Of a stretch of 64,000 nucleotides of DNA, positions 37,583-51,300 are shown piece after piece. Position 1 is the first letter of the stretch, and each line of letters starts with the position of its first letter. The stretch comes from Lingula anatina (Eukaryota > Brachiopoda > Lingulata > Lingulida > Lingulidae): the NCBI RefSeq assembly GCF_001039355.2, contig NW_019773520.1:1-64000 (forward strand), given 5' to 3'. A program made the translations under genes and the position numbers. The notes under the pieces were generated by a model. It was not told where the DNA came from and made no database searches. It saw only the letters and a list, made by a program, of their open reading frames with translations.

Positions 37583-38065
37583 TTACATGGGCCGATGTTA
37601 GCCTTGAAAAAATATTGCTGCACAACATACTGTAACAGAATTATGCACATTTTGCTTTTATTCCCTAAGGTGCAAATAGTCACTGCACTCTATAAATACA
37701 AATTAGGTTGTGAACCATACAACAGACTTAACATCAGATTACACACTGGGTTTCCGTTAATGTAACTTTGGGATGCATTAAAAAAAAAAAAAAAAAAAAA
37801 AACACATTGCAACATAATGACTAACTGCCACTTAGAAATGACTCCCAGTTTATTAAGGAGCAAATATGAGCAAAAAAGCTGACAGAACACTTATATGCAC
37901 ATGCTAAACATGGAAATGCCATGTTAGTATTAAAATATGTTGAGCATTATCACGTTACTAAACGCTTGAGAAACTTGCAAGAACACTGGCTTGATACCAA
38001 GACAAATCTCTAAACAGGAAGGCTGAAACATTGGTTTCACGTTCTTGTGGATATGAGAACTTTTC
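37583..38065. repeat. Block C, overlap of haplotypes A and B
   Basis: Bases 37583-37775 are identical over 193 bp to 33303-33495 (copy A), including all positions where A and B differ there. Bases 37776-38065 match the end of copy B. Copy A plus block C therefore reads as one continuous haplotype. Confidence 0.9.
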
Positions 38066-40531
38066 ATTTACTTTCCAGGGAAAACAGATGCAGGTCATTT
38101 TTAAAACTGGCCTAGACATACACAATCTCTAATTTTTACACAAAATCAGAGATTGGTATCAAAATTGAATTATACCTAGATGTGGAGTCACTTTCTGACA
38201 CTTTTAGAACTCTTTTTTGCTAAGATAAGTTAAAACTGTCATACTTTACTTATCAGAACTTTCTTATCTACTCATTTTTCTGTATCTCTAAAGGAAATTG
38301 TCTCCAGCGTATGAAGACACAAAACTTAAAGATAACATATGGCCCTATGGCCCAGTGATCTTGTTGACTTTGGTTACAGAACAATCCATGATGAGTTAAT
38401 ACTAATCAGGTATCTTTATACAATTTAAATATTAATCCCACTTTGGCCTTTTATTTAAAAGTTTAACCATAAAAACAATTCCCCCTCCTTCTATTTACCT
38501 CCTATGCAGAGCTTAAGTCCACTGAATTTGTATTACCAATATAGTGCTAAAGATTTTCTCATATAGTTACCCATAAAGCTCAGCAATGCATTTGGGTTAT
38601 ATAATCCATGGGGAATAAGTAGCCTGCTTATCAATAGATGGAGTTAAAAAGTAATCAATATGTTCCAAGAAATCCACTCAGAGCAACTGGACCTCCTTAG
38701 TGGTTTGTGAACCTATGCCAGGCCATTGATATCTTAGTTCATACTAGTAACAACTTGGAAAATGACAACCTTTTGGCAAAACATGTCAACAAATCAGAAA
38801 CTACAAGTAACATTGCTTTATACTGTAAATTACAACCAAAATACTTTTCAAATTCAATTCTGAATTGAAATCCAAGTTTGGAAAGCCGGAAAGCTATTGC
38901 ATGACATCATTTCTTTTATACCAGTAGAGGCTGGTTTTCATTTTATATAGGATGAAAATGTGAAATGGGAATCGTAAAAATAATACTGCACTTTTGTATG
39001 GATTTTCATCACTTGGAGAATGTTTCAGTGTTACGTTTTATTGAAAGTCTAGAATAAATGCAGAGGTCATAATACATATATATGATAACAGAAAATACTA
39101 CATCTGCACAAACGTGACAGAGCAAACATGCTGTAGGCTACTGGTATTAATCATATCAAACTGTACAATTCTGTTTACATGTCCTTTGAAAGACATCATG
39201 AGAAACAAACAGTGGTGCACCAACATTTTATTTTATAATTATAAGTGACACATAACAGAAAGTATATATAAAGCATCCTGTCATAACACCTGTTGCATTA
39301 CAACACATACTGTGTGCACATCTGAATAACAGGCTGACTTTATCCAAGATATTCTGAAATAATTAATGTGAGTCAAATAACCTTTTTTAAAAAGTCTGAT
39401 AATAAGGAGAATAAGAATGCACAATTTGAAATTCTTTTTGTGTGACACACCCACTAAGAATGGCCTGATGTTATTATGCAGAGTTACAATTAAGACAAAG
39501 ATTTTTTCATGTTTTGGTTCATTGAACATAATAAAGTATTATTTGTAAATTGATGTGTTTCACAGTTGACATGTACCAAAGTGATATATTTTAAAGCCTC
39601 CTGTCAATTTAAAGCTAGAATAACCATGGTGAACATGGCTAAAATTTAAATCTTGAAGAAACACTATCTTACAGAATCATAATACAAGTAACCAGGAAAC
39701 AACTAAATGCTTGTATAATCAACTTCCAAGTCATTGTTTGACTTGCTTATTATAATCTGTTTGAAAACAGTTAGTGTGGCATTGAGTAAAGAAAAAAAAA
39801 GTAATGAAAGTTTGTTGTTTGATGTAAAAAGGGTGTTACAAAAACAATGTCCAAGTTAATTAAACTACCACTTGGGTAGTTACTCTGATGATATGAGATC
39901 ATCAATCTGAGAGACCCGCCCAATCACCTACAAATCAGTGCAAGAGGGTATGGATAAACAGATCTAGTCCAGGTGTGTCTTGTCAGAAAGTTCATTTTGC
40001 ATGAAATGAAACTGAGACATCCAGAATAAATTAATAAAACTGAAGATTAACTGACTCTTTTTTTTAAAAAAAACAAAGTATGCCACATTTACATGTCACA
40101 TACTAGCAACAGTATAGTTATAATATAACATTTGTTAAGTGCAACCATATTAATATTATTGAATAACTTAAGTGGGGGTATTTGACTTCAAGTAATAACG
40201 GTGCCTCTAAGAATGGCAAACAAAATAAAAAATCATACAGCATTCATTATCAAAATATTTGGCCTCAACGACCCTTAGCACACTTGGTCGTTGCAATTTT
40301 GTCACTGTCATTTGCACGTTGACATTCGTCTAAATATGTCAACACAGTTGACGATGTGTCAGCCTCGAAAAGACGTAACACGAAGAACAACCATAATATG
40401 TAATAATTATACGTCCCCTCTGGGAGTTATAAGAGAAATATACACTCCCTTGGAGATGACTAACCAAACAGAAACGTTTTAAAATTGATGCCATGTCACT
40501 GAGCCGGCGCTTTTCAACTTCCTGCACTTAC
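38066..40531 (-). other. Rest of ARF6 5' intron
   Basis: AT-rich intronic sequence. Apart from the 92-bp segment at 38115-38206 shared with 31774-31866, nothing was recognised. Confidence 0.5.
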
Positions 40532-40740
40532 CTTTTCTCGTCAAATTCTCTTTCTCCTACAGTATATTTCTATTCAATATGGCTGATGTATGAGATATGG
40601 TTTTATCTTTTTAAAATGGAATGTCAGGGACAGTTTTTGACGGTAAACCCACTCTGATTAAACTCAAATTCATCGCTTCCTGCACCACACCGAAAAGCAA
40701 TGGCGGTTGGGACACTTCACTCCCCTAAATAAGGAACTAT
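40532..40740 (-). promoter_or_regulatory. Probable ARF6 leader exon and promoter
   Basis: On the minus strand a strong donor (AAAAG|gtaagtg, exon edge 40532) lies just below a stretch richer in CpG than its flanks (to about 40930). The plus strand near 40697 carries AATGGCGG, a YY1-like core. ARF6 exon 1 needs an upstream noncoding exon and this is the best candidate. The upstream edge is not defined. Confidence 0.45.
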
Positions 40741-43700
40741 TTTAACGATTATCACTATTGGCTTTCGCTTTTAAGTCTAGATTTAAGAACAAAATGAAAT
40801 TTGATGACAACTTTAACATGAAATTATCATTTAGAAATAGTAGGATAGAACTTATGCAACCAAATTTCATAATATTTGGACCGGAATTTTGCGCATGAAT
40901 ATTATGGCCCATAAATCCCGTCGAATCTCGCGTTATCTAAATATAACACACCTTCTAAAGAAGGGGTCAGCAAACCTGGGTCAGCAGGTGTAAAAAATAC
41001 CCTTTGGAAATGTACCGTGTTAAACCTTAAACTTTAATACGCTTTTCCACATTTGCATGTTAATGTTTCTTTTAAAGCTTTTGCAACAAAGTTTTTACAA
41101 GCACACAAATCAATACAACAAAATTGAACAGAACATTTCTTCTCCAGTGGTTTTTATCTATGCTTAAAATAAAACTTGTTGACTTTTCTCTTCGAAATTG
41201 TTAACATGCTTATTATCTGCGTTGAGATATTTCATATGAAGTCGTATAATAAGATGCATAAAACATTTATTCAGAAAAAAAGTATGACAAACAAGACTAC
41301 ATATTTTACTACATGTAATATTGATAATGATTGGGGGGAAACTGATCCATAAGGATCAATTATACATTCAAGAATCTGAAAAAAAAAAGGAAATACTGGG
41401 AATAAGCCAAAGGAAAATGGCTCATACATAAGTATTTAAATACACTGTTCTAATGACATTTAGATTTTCATTCATTCAATTCCCAACCTTTCATCATAAA
41501 ATACACTTGTGAGACTTCTCACAGAAAAAAAAATGAATGGTATCATACTAAAATGTAACTTTCTAAAATTTCAAACTTAGACTAAAAAGGCCAATTCGAC
41601 ATTCCAGGTTTTAGTTTATGGCATGAAATATGATAAGAACTAAATTTTCATCAAACTTTTTCTTATCAGAACCTAGTTTTATACGAAATAATCAATTTTG
41701 CAAACACCCATGAAATTAACACAATGGGTGGATTTGACAATATCATTTTTAACTATTTCACACTATTTGTATTTAGGTTTTACGGACAAATTGCTTTAAC
41801 TTGATTAAGACCTGCCCCAAAAGCAATGCAAGTTACCACATACTGAAATCATAGAAGTGAAATTCACCAAATGAGTTTCAGATATCATATTCATGTATAA
41901 ACTTGGGCGTCAAAAAGAATAAACATAATTTTGGAATTGGTTGCTTTTGCTTTAGGGAAGGTCTTAAACGGTCCATGTTTCCTTAAGTCTTTTCTATACT
42001 TAGAAATCCTGAAATTATAGAATATATCTAGGAATCCCATATTTATTTTCAATTAAAATCAAACTTAATTTACACATATCACAATACAAAATACATTATT
42101 GAACATGACAAAATCTAGCAGAAACAAGATATTTCAAAAGGTAAAAATCCACCCTCAACCACTCTTTAGTTAAAGATTACAGCTCAGCATATAAAAGAAA
42201 GAAAAATTAATCTAATATCACTTTGTGCACCATGAAACTAGCTGAAAAGGTGTTATATTATTTTGCATTTCTCTCAAGGTAAATGTCTATAACAAAGGTA
42301 CCTTGTCATATTTACTGCTCTTCTCAATTGAAAGGACATCATTTTCTTTTGGCAGTTCACTCTTTGCCTTTAAATATATGTACCTATCCTATTATATATA
42401 TATATACACTCAAACAAAATGCATACATTGAGATTTATATGCTGCATGGTTGTTAGCAGGAAGTGTCTAATATTAGAGGCAGTTGTGAAAACATAAGTAT
42501 GTAACATAGGATGTCTTTCTGGAAAAGATAAGCTTCTAGACATAGTTCTGATATGAGAAATTGGCATTTTAGGTCAAGAATTATTCTAATTAACGAGTTT
42601 ATGTGGGAAGCTGACAATTGCCTCACATTATTCTTTGACTTACACATATACTATAATGTACTGATGTAAAGTTTAGGGAAACTGAAATTTTTAGAATAAA
42701 ATGTTAAACAGTTTATCATGATTAAAAAAAAATCCCAAATGTTGGTGACTATTGATGTAAATATACTTTTGCATATATACAAAAAGTTGCTCTAAATTTT
42801 TAACTATTTTTCAGCACTGGCCAAAAGCTTGGTGAATATGATAATCCATGTGCGTCTTAATTAGCGAATAAGGAATTTTGCATTAACTAACCATTCAACA
42901 TTTTAAATGCTTGGTATCAAATGGTTTTTATATTTGCTCAAAGTTTTTAAAATGATATTGACTTTCAAAGAGATTTAAGTCTGTTGAATTCCAGGTTCTA
43001 GTTCCAGTTCCAAGTAATATGAACAATCCAACCAATGAGGCTATAATCCATCAGTGTGCTTTATCTCCCTATTCACTAACTGGGCTGGTCCCCATTCTAA
43101 ACAAGTATAGTCTCACTCCATCAGAAGTTTTTTATGATTATGTTTTCATAAAAAAAATGAAATGAATTGATTATAAGGTTAAGTTCTTGATTGTACATAC
43201 ATACAAGTATACTGTTACACTTATACCAACAACACCGGTGAGTTTCAGAGACATGTACAATTCACTATTCATGCTTTCCAGTTTACAAGCTGCTGTATAT
43301 AGATGACGGATTCACACAAAGATGACTGCACTAGCATAGTGAGACAATGATCCAAAGAGGTCCAGAGACATATCTGAAATGAAAACAAAAACAATATTAT
43401 CTTACTGATATTAAAATCATTTTATTTTTGAAAACAGATTATCTCCAAAAGTGCCATTAGCAAAGTAAAAACTACTAGTATAAAGATGAAATGGCATGAA
43501 TTAAAAGCTTTCTTTGAGGAAAAAAAAAAAACAGAAACAAAACATACAGTCCATCAGAGCAGTACCCTCATTAAGACTGAATTTCAGTCCAAGTATGTTG
43601 AAATTATTCTGCAAGGTAATTATCTGCTATGAATAACAAAATATTCTAGTAACAGTGTTATTTTTGTAGTAAGCTTTCTTCCTTTAAATAAAACTTTTTT

Positions 43701-44162
43701 CAAAGCCTAAAGTATTGTTGCTTTCAAAACAACCTCCCTGGCTCCCATTGTTCAGGAAATTTAAAAACAGGTCACTGGTGTTAAGGTAGCAATCAACATT
43801 TTTTTCCTCAAATATTCATATATCATTCCCCATCCAACATTAGCAGTCAGTATGGACCTCTATGACTTCAGAGATATTCAAATATCTATTCTGACATTAT
43901 ATGGCTAACAAATCACTTATATAACTCGTTTTCTGATAACGAAGGATAAAATTGCTGATCATTTTGTCTTATCTGCTTGATGTACCCTAATTACAAATCA
44001 ATGGAAATGTAATTTAATACCTAGTGCGTCTAATCTCCTTCATATATATATTCTTGAAAAATTTGACCAAATATCTCTAACATTGTACAAGAATATGTTT
44101 GTTTGATCAGTATGAAAACAACTAAAAAGTTTTCATGTACATACCACCATTTTGACTGTTTC
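40741..44162. other. Intergenic and probable G-gamma 3' UTR
   Basis: AT-rich, no coding exon seen. A TTTATT (minus-strand AATAAA) near 41266 is a possible distal polyadenylation signal for the G-gamma gene, which would give a 3' UTR of up to 2.9 kb. A partial TCTCGCG site lies near 40926. Confidence 0.35.
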
Positions 44163-44524
44163 CTACAGTATAGTGCAGTTCTTCTGATCACGGAAAGGAT
44201 TTTCTGACTGTGAGATTCCATTCAAGAGCACATCACTGGGTGCATTTTGATTTGTGTATGTCAGAAGCCTAAAAAAATAACAAGATCACAAATAAATTCT
44301 ACACAAAATACATACTTACAAAGTATTTCAAACACAAAACTCACTCGAGTCGATGACTGGTGTGTTAATGCAACTCCCTCAGCTTTTGACAGATAAGAGA
44401 AATTTTTAACATAGGCTTACTCTTTGAGGGCCTTGGATACCGGCCATCTTTCTAACGCTGCCTCGTGGCGCAGCTGGGCCACCTCGTACTGCATTTCTTG
44501 AATTTCTTCCTGCTTTGCAGCCAT
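44163..44524 (-). CDS. G-protein gamma subunit, isoform with proximal first exon
   Basis: Exons 44524-44421 and 44268-44163 (TAG), 69 residues. G-gamma binds G-beta as an obligate partner and anchors the dimer to the membrane. The N-terminal helix (MAAKQEEIQEMQYEVAQLRH) forms the coiled coil with G-beta. The shared exon carries SENPFRDQ, the hallmark NPF motif, and ends CTIL, a CAAX box whose Leu favours geranylgeranylation. Length and layout are typical of the family. The first exon ends GA|gtaagc and the shared exon supplies G, giving Glu. Similarity to a particular vertebrate GNG cannot be decided here. Confidence 0.93.
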
Positions 44525-47500
44525 GACAAAAATTTGGACAAAAAGACTTTATGACGGAAAGCCACCTTTATAGCAAACTTCTAAAAGGCAAAAATTGTTT
44601 CCCAAAGCCAATTTTGTGCCCTCAGAAATCTGATCTTTCAACAGATTAAACCCAAAAATGATTTCTTTAATCAGCATCCCAAAGAGGGAGATCAATTCAA
44701 TTTGACTGTCAACAGGAAAGTCTTAGAGTTATATGATAGTTCGATGATTAAGATGATGCGCCAGAAAGAAATACTTTAAATCTTACTAAAGCCTTTCTCA
44801 ATTTATAGGTGCATCCTGGGTGAATTGGGGCCACTAATGAGCAGAAGAATTCATTTCATTTCTCCCAATGTTCTCATTTATCATTCCCTATGGGCAGCAG
44901 ACAAGATTAGCAATGAATACTGAATAATAATGATATAGGGGAAAATTTCAGAAGAGCCTAGTATGTTTTCTGGTCTCCCATAACCACAGTCACTCAAGAG
45001 GGAATGAACAACTGTACAGCTTGGACATGGCAATTTTTGTGATCTGGGGGTAAGTTAGAAGGGATGTTTCAAGTACAAGTAAGTCCAAAATTTTTGCAAT
45101 TTATATCAATGTCAGAATACTGTTTAACTACAACAAACACACAGAAAAAAATCAGACCTCATTAATCAGCCGGAAGGGATCAAACATCAACTCACACACT
45201 TACAAACTTAACAGTACTATGTACTGTATTGATATTATATCTTCTAAAACAGGCCTTACAGTTATTTCGTCTTATTTTATCTTTAGTGCAAATGATTTCT
45301 TTTGCATGTATAGTCATTTTTTTCTGTGTAATCAATCACATACTATACATGCATTTGAAACATCAGTGTTGACTGTTAAGAAAAATAGAAATAATTGTAT
45401 AAAACAGGAGAATCAACTCCTCAACAACATACACATAAACACACACATTCACTATACTGCGCAATTTTTCCAGGAAACCAAAAGTGTGATTTTTTTAGGT
45501 GTTGAAGCCAAAGATAAATGCATGAGTAGTCAAGATGTCTTCCGCAAACTAACATGTTTCATGTTTTTGGAATCAAAGTATTGATCAAGCTAACAGCATC
45601 AGATGTTAGAAGGGGATCAAAGCAGCAAGTAAAATTCATTAACACACCTGTGTTGTGTGCACCCTAATGTAATATTTTTCTAGTAGCTAAAACTAATCAT
45701 TTTTTAATCTAATGAAAGATATATCAAGTATTTAGTTAGATGATATGAAATATTGCCCCTTTATTTGTGTTGGTCTTTTAATCTTAATTTAATTATATAT
45801 TTTTTTGTAACTTTGCTAAGCTGAAAATAGAATTAAATATCTTATTAAAATTAAAAATATACTGAATGGTGCATCTTGTATTTAAAGTTCACATCAGTGA
45901 GTCTGAGTGACTGAAAAATTAAGAAAAGAGGCTTACGTCTTTAAAATAATCTCTAGCTCACTTTAAAATATTCAATTCATTGGTTTTCATCAATGGCACT
46001 ATTCAGACTACATACTGTGCCCATTTGAAGTAAATAAATCAATTTTTATTGGTTTCTGAAAATGAATTAACTAAGGCAGCATGTAACTATCCTGGGGTCT
46101 TATTTACACTATCCTGTCCTGTGCAGACTATAATGTCAACAGGCCAGTTAAATTGCTTTTTTGAAGACTGAAGTAGTCAATGAAACCTATCAACATAGTT
46201 AATAATTCACTCACTCAAGTCAATAATCTACCAAGTAAGCATTGAACCCACGTGATAAATATGGCTAACATCATCTGCCCATGATGAGAATAGCAATGAT
46301 AAAGCCATTGCACATACTTTTTAAATGCTGAACTAGATCTACCCTGCATGACAAAGAAAAAAGCTGCCCTGAAATTGAAAATATATGTATGCAAAAAGGC
46401 TGACACAAGACATGCAAGAGAGATGAACAAGCAGTCCAAAACTAGCACTTTTCGTTTGACATTCACAGAAGGTAGAAAAGCATACTGGCTAGTATGTAAA
46501 TTGCACAATACAGTGGAGTTTGTCAGCAGAAACTCCAGTAGGTCATGATTTGCAAGACCTACTGCAACGATGTCATGAAAAAATAAACATCAATTTTATG
46601 CAAAAAGAAACTATCCTTGAAATTTTTTCTAGAATTTCTGTCCATCTTATATAAGTGAACCTAAAAATACAACTGATAATGATAATGAGAAATGGGTAAA
46701 AAGCTTGCAATATTTTCACAGACCTCTATTGGTAGAATTTTGCCAATCTCATTGGTGCTTCTTGAAAGCCAGAAAAAGCCACAATAAATTTCATTTAACG
46801 CTAGCCAAGGTGAAGATCAGTTTATAAACGGATACCCTCCATGACCAAAATTAACCAGCTTTGTGCCTGTTCAATTTGGAAATACTTTCATCTCCCCAAG
46901 GAGCAAGTAACCTAAAGCTGCCACATGTATGCAACACTGAGAATCTTCCAAGTACTATTACCAGAACTACCATTTCTGTGTCTTTAGTGCTTTTCTTCTA
47001 TATTCTGTGTGCTTAGCAAAGAGATTATGGGTGCAATTTTCATAATGTTTTTTGGAATGACCTGGTGTGGTGTGACTCAATTGTTCCATAATCAGAATGC
47101 CTTACTCATCCTGTTAACCTATTTCACATGTGCTGCTTTGAGAGAAGAAAATTTTATTTGTGCTTATCATTGAAAATGTTGTCCTATTGCTTAAATCTTT
47201 CCATACTGTACAAAAAGTTGACTGTAGAATATCAGCAAGCATCATTAATACAAGCTTTGCCTTTTCAAATTTTGTGACTGAAATCCATGACTTGCAAGTT
47301 TCAAAGGAAGGATGTACATCATCAAGAGAAGATGGGCTTATAAGAACACATTTTCCTTGGATCTTTTTTTTTTAATTTTCAATCTTTATCTTGTGAGGGT
47401 GGTATTGGTGTTTCACAACCTGCACTTATATGTATAAATTTATCATGATGTATGGCATATTTAACAGACTTGTTAAATATACAATGAATAACTAATTTCT

Positions 47501-48231
47501 ATTTATCTTTATTTTATTTTATAGTTTATTTATTTCTCTATTTATTATTTTTTGTATTACAGTAACCTATTATGACAATTATAAAGATAACTTAATGCAG
47601 TTTTTAAATTCATCAACTAATTAAACAAATGTTTATAATCACAAGACCACAACAGAACAGAATCAAATGGCCACTGAACCCAAGTAACTATGCTGTTTGC
47701 AGTCCATGCAACATTTTTAAGAATGGGGGAGGGGGTGACCCCTTATGTCATCGCTGTTCCTCATTGAATTGTATTCACACTGAATATTAACTATCACCTT
47801 ACTATTCCCAGATTCTGTGGAAGGCTTAGATAAAGGAAAATACCCCCATGCATTTACAAACGGCACCAGACCCATCCAGCTCCTTTAAATTAAAATTCAA
47901 AGCATTAATTTTAAAAACCTCCTTTGAGGTTCTACTGCAACACTTTGAAATTACGTCATATATGAAATCTATGTTTGTTATAGTCTTCAAGTGGATAATG
48001 GTTAATTCTCCGGAGTCCAATGAAACTCTGTGTTTTTAATTATCAAAATTTGATGCCTGTCTGTCTAGCTGAAGATGTTCTCATACTGACTCAGTCGAAT
48101 CGATCGGTATCTGATCTAGGCAAAATATTCACTTACTCTTGAATGGCTTGAGACACAGGAATGCGGCGTATAGAAGCTTCATGTCGAAGCTGCTCAACTT
48201 GTTTCTGGAGGGCTTGAACCTGGCTTGACAT
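44163..48231 (-). CDS. G-protein gamma subunit, isoform with distal first exon
   Basis: Exons 48231-48137 and 44268-44163, 66 residues. The distal first exon encodes MSSQVQALQKQVEQLRHEAS and ends IPVSQAIQ plus GA|gtaagt. It has the same phase as the proximal exon at 44524-44421, and both carry the QLRHEA core and a P-V-S motif. The two first exons are thus alternatives spliced to one CAAX-bearing exon, each with its own promoter. The distal promoter is shared with TYW2. The intron of about 3.9 kb contains the proximal first exon. Confidence 0.88.
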
Positions 48232-48350
48232 TTTAGGGATCTTAAGTCAAAGATAGCACAAACCAACGTGAAAACAAAGCACTTCGTGAGGAACGTTAAC
48301 CTAAACTGTGATAGATGGCGCTCTAGCAAGAGAATCTCGCGAGATCCAAT
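48232..48350. promoter_or_regulatory. Bidirectional promoter of G-gamma (distal) and TYW2
   Basis: Only 119 bases separate the two start codons. A perfect palindrome TCTCGCGAGA lies at 48335-48344, seven bases before the TYW2 ATG. This is the known BANP (and Kaiso-associated) element of CpG-type, often bidirectional, promoters. No TATA box was seen. Confidence 0.65.
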
Positions 48351-51300
48351 ATGTCAGCGCCCACAGGTGTACCTGTTGTTATTATTCCAAAGACATCTGC
48401 ACAAACTGTGAGGTATGTGACGACCTTAGTTGAAAGGACAGGTGGTGACTGAAAGACACTGTTATATTTCATTTGTTTATTAGCTTTTTACCCGTGAAAT
48501 TATTTCAAATTATGATGCTCTTGACTTTGTTTGTGTGGCTAACTTATGACATGAAAATTACTTTGTAAATCCGAAACAGAGACCTTTCTTGCTTCCTTGC
48601 CATAACTATCGCACGGAAAAAAAGCAGGGTTCACATCTCACAGTCTATATCACCTGCTCTAAACAGTCAGTCTTGTTTCTCCATTACTTAAAATAATTTA
48701 ATTATGAAATTAACATTCAACAAAATTACTACATATTTTTTGGAGGGGGGGTAGTTATCCTTTATTGATTTATTTTATTTTTCTTAAAGGAAACATTTGG
48801 AAATTGGCAGATTATGGGACAGCCGTTATAGTCTGAAAAAGATTAACAAAGATCTGGTGGCCATTCCCATTACCAGTGAAGCTTACAAGATGCTAACCCT
48901 TACCACAGGGGCCCTACCAGCGACTATTGAGTACACTCTTGATGTAATCAATCTTTCACCTTCAAAAAAGGACTTGTTAAAGCCACCTCAGGAGCAGCTC
49001 AGGGAAACATTAGGCAATCTATTGGAAATAGTGAATAGTGAAAAGAAGACTGCTGGGGTTAGAGATGGTGAAACATGGGAAGATGATATTCCTAAACACT
49101 GGGAAAAGCATGGAGACATGGTGGTTCTGCCAGATCATTGTTTCAAAAATGATTTTTGGAGACATTGTGGTAAAGAATTCCTAAATATAAGTGTGTCATA
49201 TTATGTTAGCAATGTTTCTTTGAACTTTTCCTCAAAGTGAATATATTTACAAATTAATTGTTTTTTTTTAAACAATTTAGATAAAACATCAAATATTTAT
49301 ATTTGGTATCTGGATGTGAAAAATCCATACCAGCACGTAACAATTATGTTTGTACATAGGGTAATGGTCAGTGTATTTGATTTCAGGTCCACAGTTGTGG
49401 GAGACTGTGGCAAGAATCCTTGGTGCCAAAAGACTTGCTAAGAAGTCAGTTATATCCCAAGATGGTTTCCGGACTCCACAGGTAGAACTGCTGCTTGGAA
49501 AGGATGGATGGGTCACTCACATTGACAATCAAATCAAGTGAGATGTCATTATTTTTGGATTTCTTTCTTTAGAGGGAAATAAATATAATTTCACACAGTA
49601 ACACAGTTTGTACTCCTTAAGATTGCTGTACAAGCAGCAAATGTCATGAAGTGGCTGAATATCAGGAAATTTAAATTTGATAAAAGGGTGTAAAAGAAAG
49701 TTACAGTTGAAGTCTGTATACCCTGTTTGTATTTATTCGCTACGTGAATCATAATTTCTTGTGGGACTGTTGTTTCCAGGTACAGCTATGATGTTACCAG
49801 GTGTATGTTTAGTGCAGGAAACATTACAGAGAAACTAAGAGTGGCTCACTTCCACTGTGAGGGAGAGACTGTTGTGGATTTATATGCAGGTAAAGCTTTT
49901 TGGGCAATTGAGAAGATTTTTAGATGTGAGGGAAAACAATGATTTTACCAAGGATATACCATGAGGTTTTCAGAAATGATAAAGTCTTTCCAATTAGAAA
50001 ATAAAATAGATTAATCTTTCTTTTAATTTAGCCATTAAACTATTTACACACATTGGTTATAACCTACACAAGCACTGTGAAGTTGTTGTAATTTAACAGT
50101 TATAATTTTGCTGTTTGCAGTTGTTTGCTGTTGCCTTCCTTCTAAAGTCTCAGCTAAGCTCCGATATATATATATATAGATCATCACTCCAGCAACTTTT
50201 CAAGGATTTGAAGAAAACAGTCACACTTACCAATGAAAGTAATAATTTATTACTTTCAGGCACAGGATACTTCACTTTGCCATACTTGATCCATGCCAAG
50301 GCCAGACTGGTTCATGCCTGTGAGTGGAATCCAGATGCAGCAGATGCATTGAGGAAGAACCTACATCTGAATGGAGTGGCAGAGAGGTGTATTGTTCATC
50401 AGGGAGACAACAGACTAGTAGGCAATATTTTTTTGTTGAAAGTGTAGTAATAGATTTAAATACATTGTTAATGTGTGAATAATATGACAAAGATGTTTTT
50501 TATTTAAGTTAAGTATTTATTTTGTTCGACAATTGATCGTAGATTAAAACTTTTTATGGAATGGTATTTTTTATAAGGTAGTCTTGACTGAAAAGCAAAT
50601 ACAAACGTGAGCCTAGATAAACATGTTTTCAGGAGTTTATTTGCAATCACCTCATACTTTTATATCTGCTGTTGTTCAAGGTATGTCCTAAGGGTGTTGC
50701 AGACAGGGTAAACCTTGGGTTGATTCCCAGCTCAGAGGAGGGGTGGCCAGTAGCATGTGCAGCACTGAAGTCACAGTCAGGAGGAATACTACATATACAC
50801 TACAATGTTGAAACCAAGACTCCTGAACACAGGAATGATTCTAGAAAAGAGACAGCTAATCTTGTTAGAGAACATGGAAATGGTGACTTTAATGAAACAT
50901 CATCACTAGAGCATCTTCAGTTGCAACGGTCTCAATGTGATTCAAGAGGGGTCTGCCCTTGCAATAAGACTAAAAGTGAAACATGTTTTGGTATTTCTCA
51001 ACTTGCTGGTGGATTACACTGGTGTGAAGATACCAAATCAATGGAGAACACTCTTCAGAACAATGATCAAAGTAACGAGTGTAATTCTGTGAACACAGCA
51101 CAAGACACTGGGTGTCCCAGCTTAACAGGAATGTCTGTTCCAGTCACATGCCATTGTGGCTCTAAACATTTAGGAAAAAGTTTGACAGGAGAGCATGTTA
51201 AACAGCACAGTGGTTACCATTATGATGAAAGAGCTACTTCAAACCAGACAAGTGATACAGCAGTAACTTGTAATAAAAAGTTATTACCCCAGTGGAAAAC

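Noticed and set aside
36471-37765. Open frames of 337-397 codons on both strands
   Set aside because: They consist almost wholly of N and only bridge the assembly gap.
45219-45584. Plus-strand 121-codon open frame
   Set aside because: It lies antisense within the G-gamma intron, with no splice context and random-looking composition.
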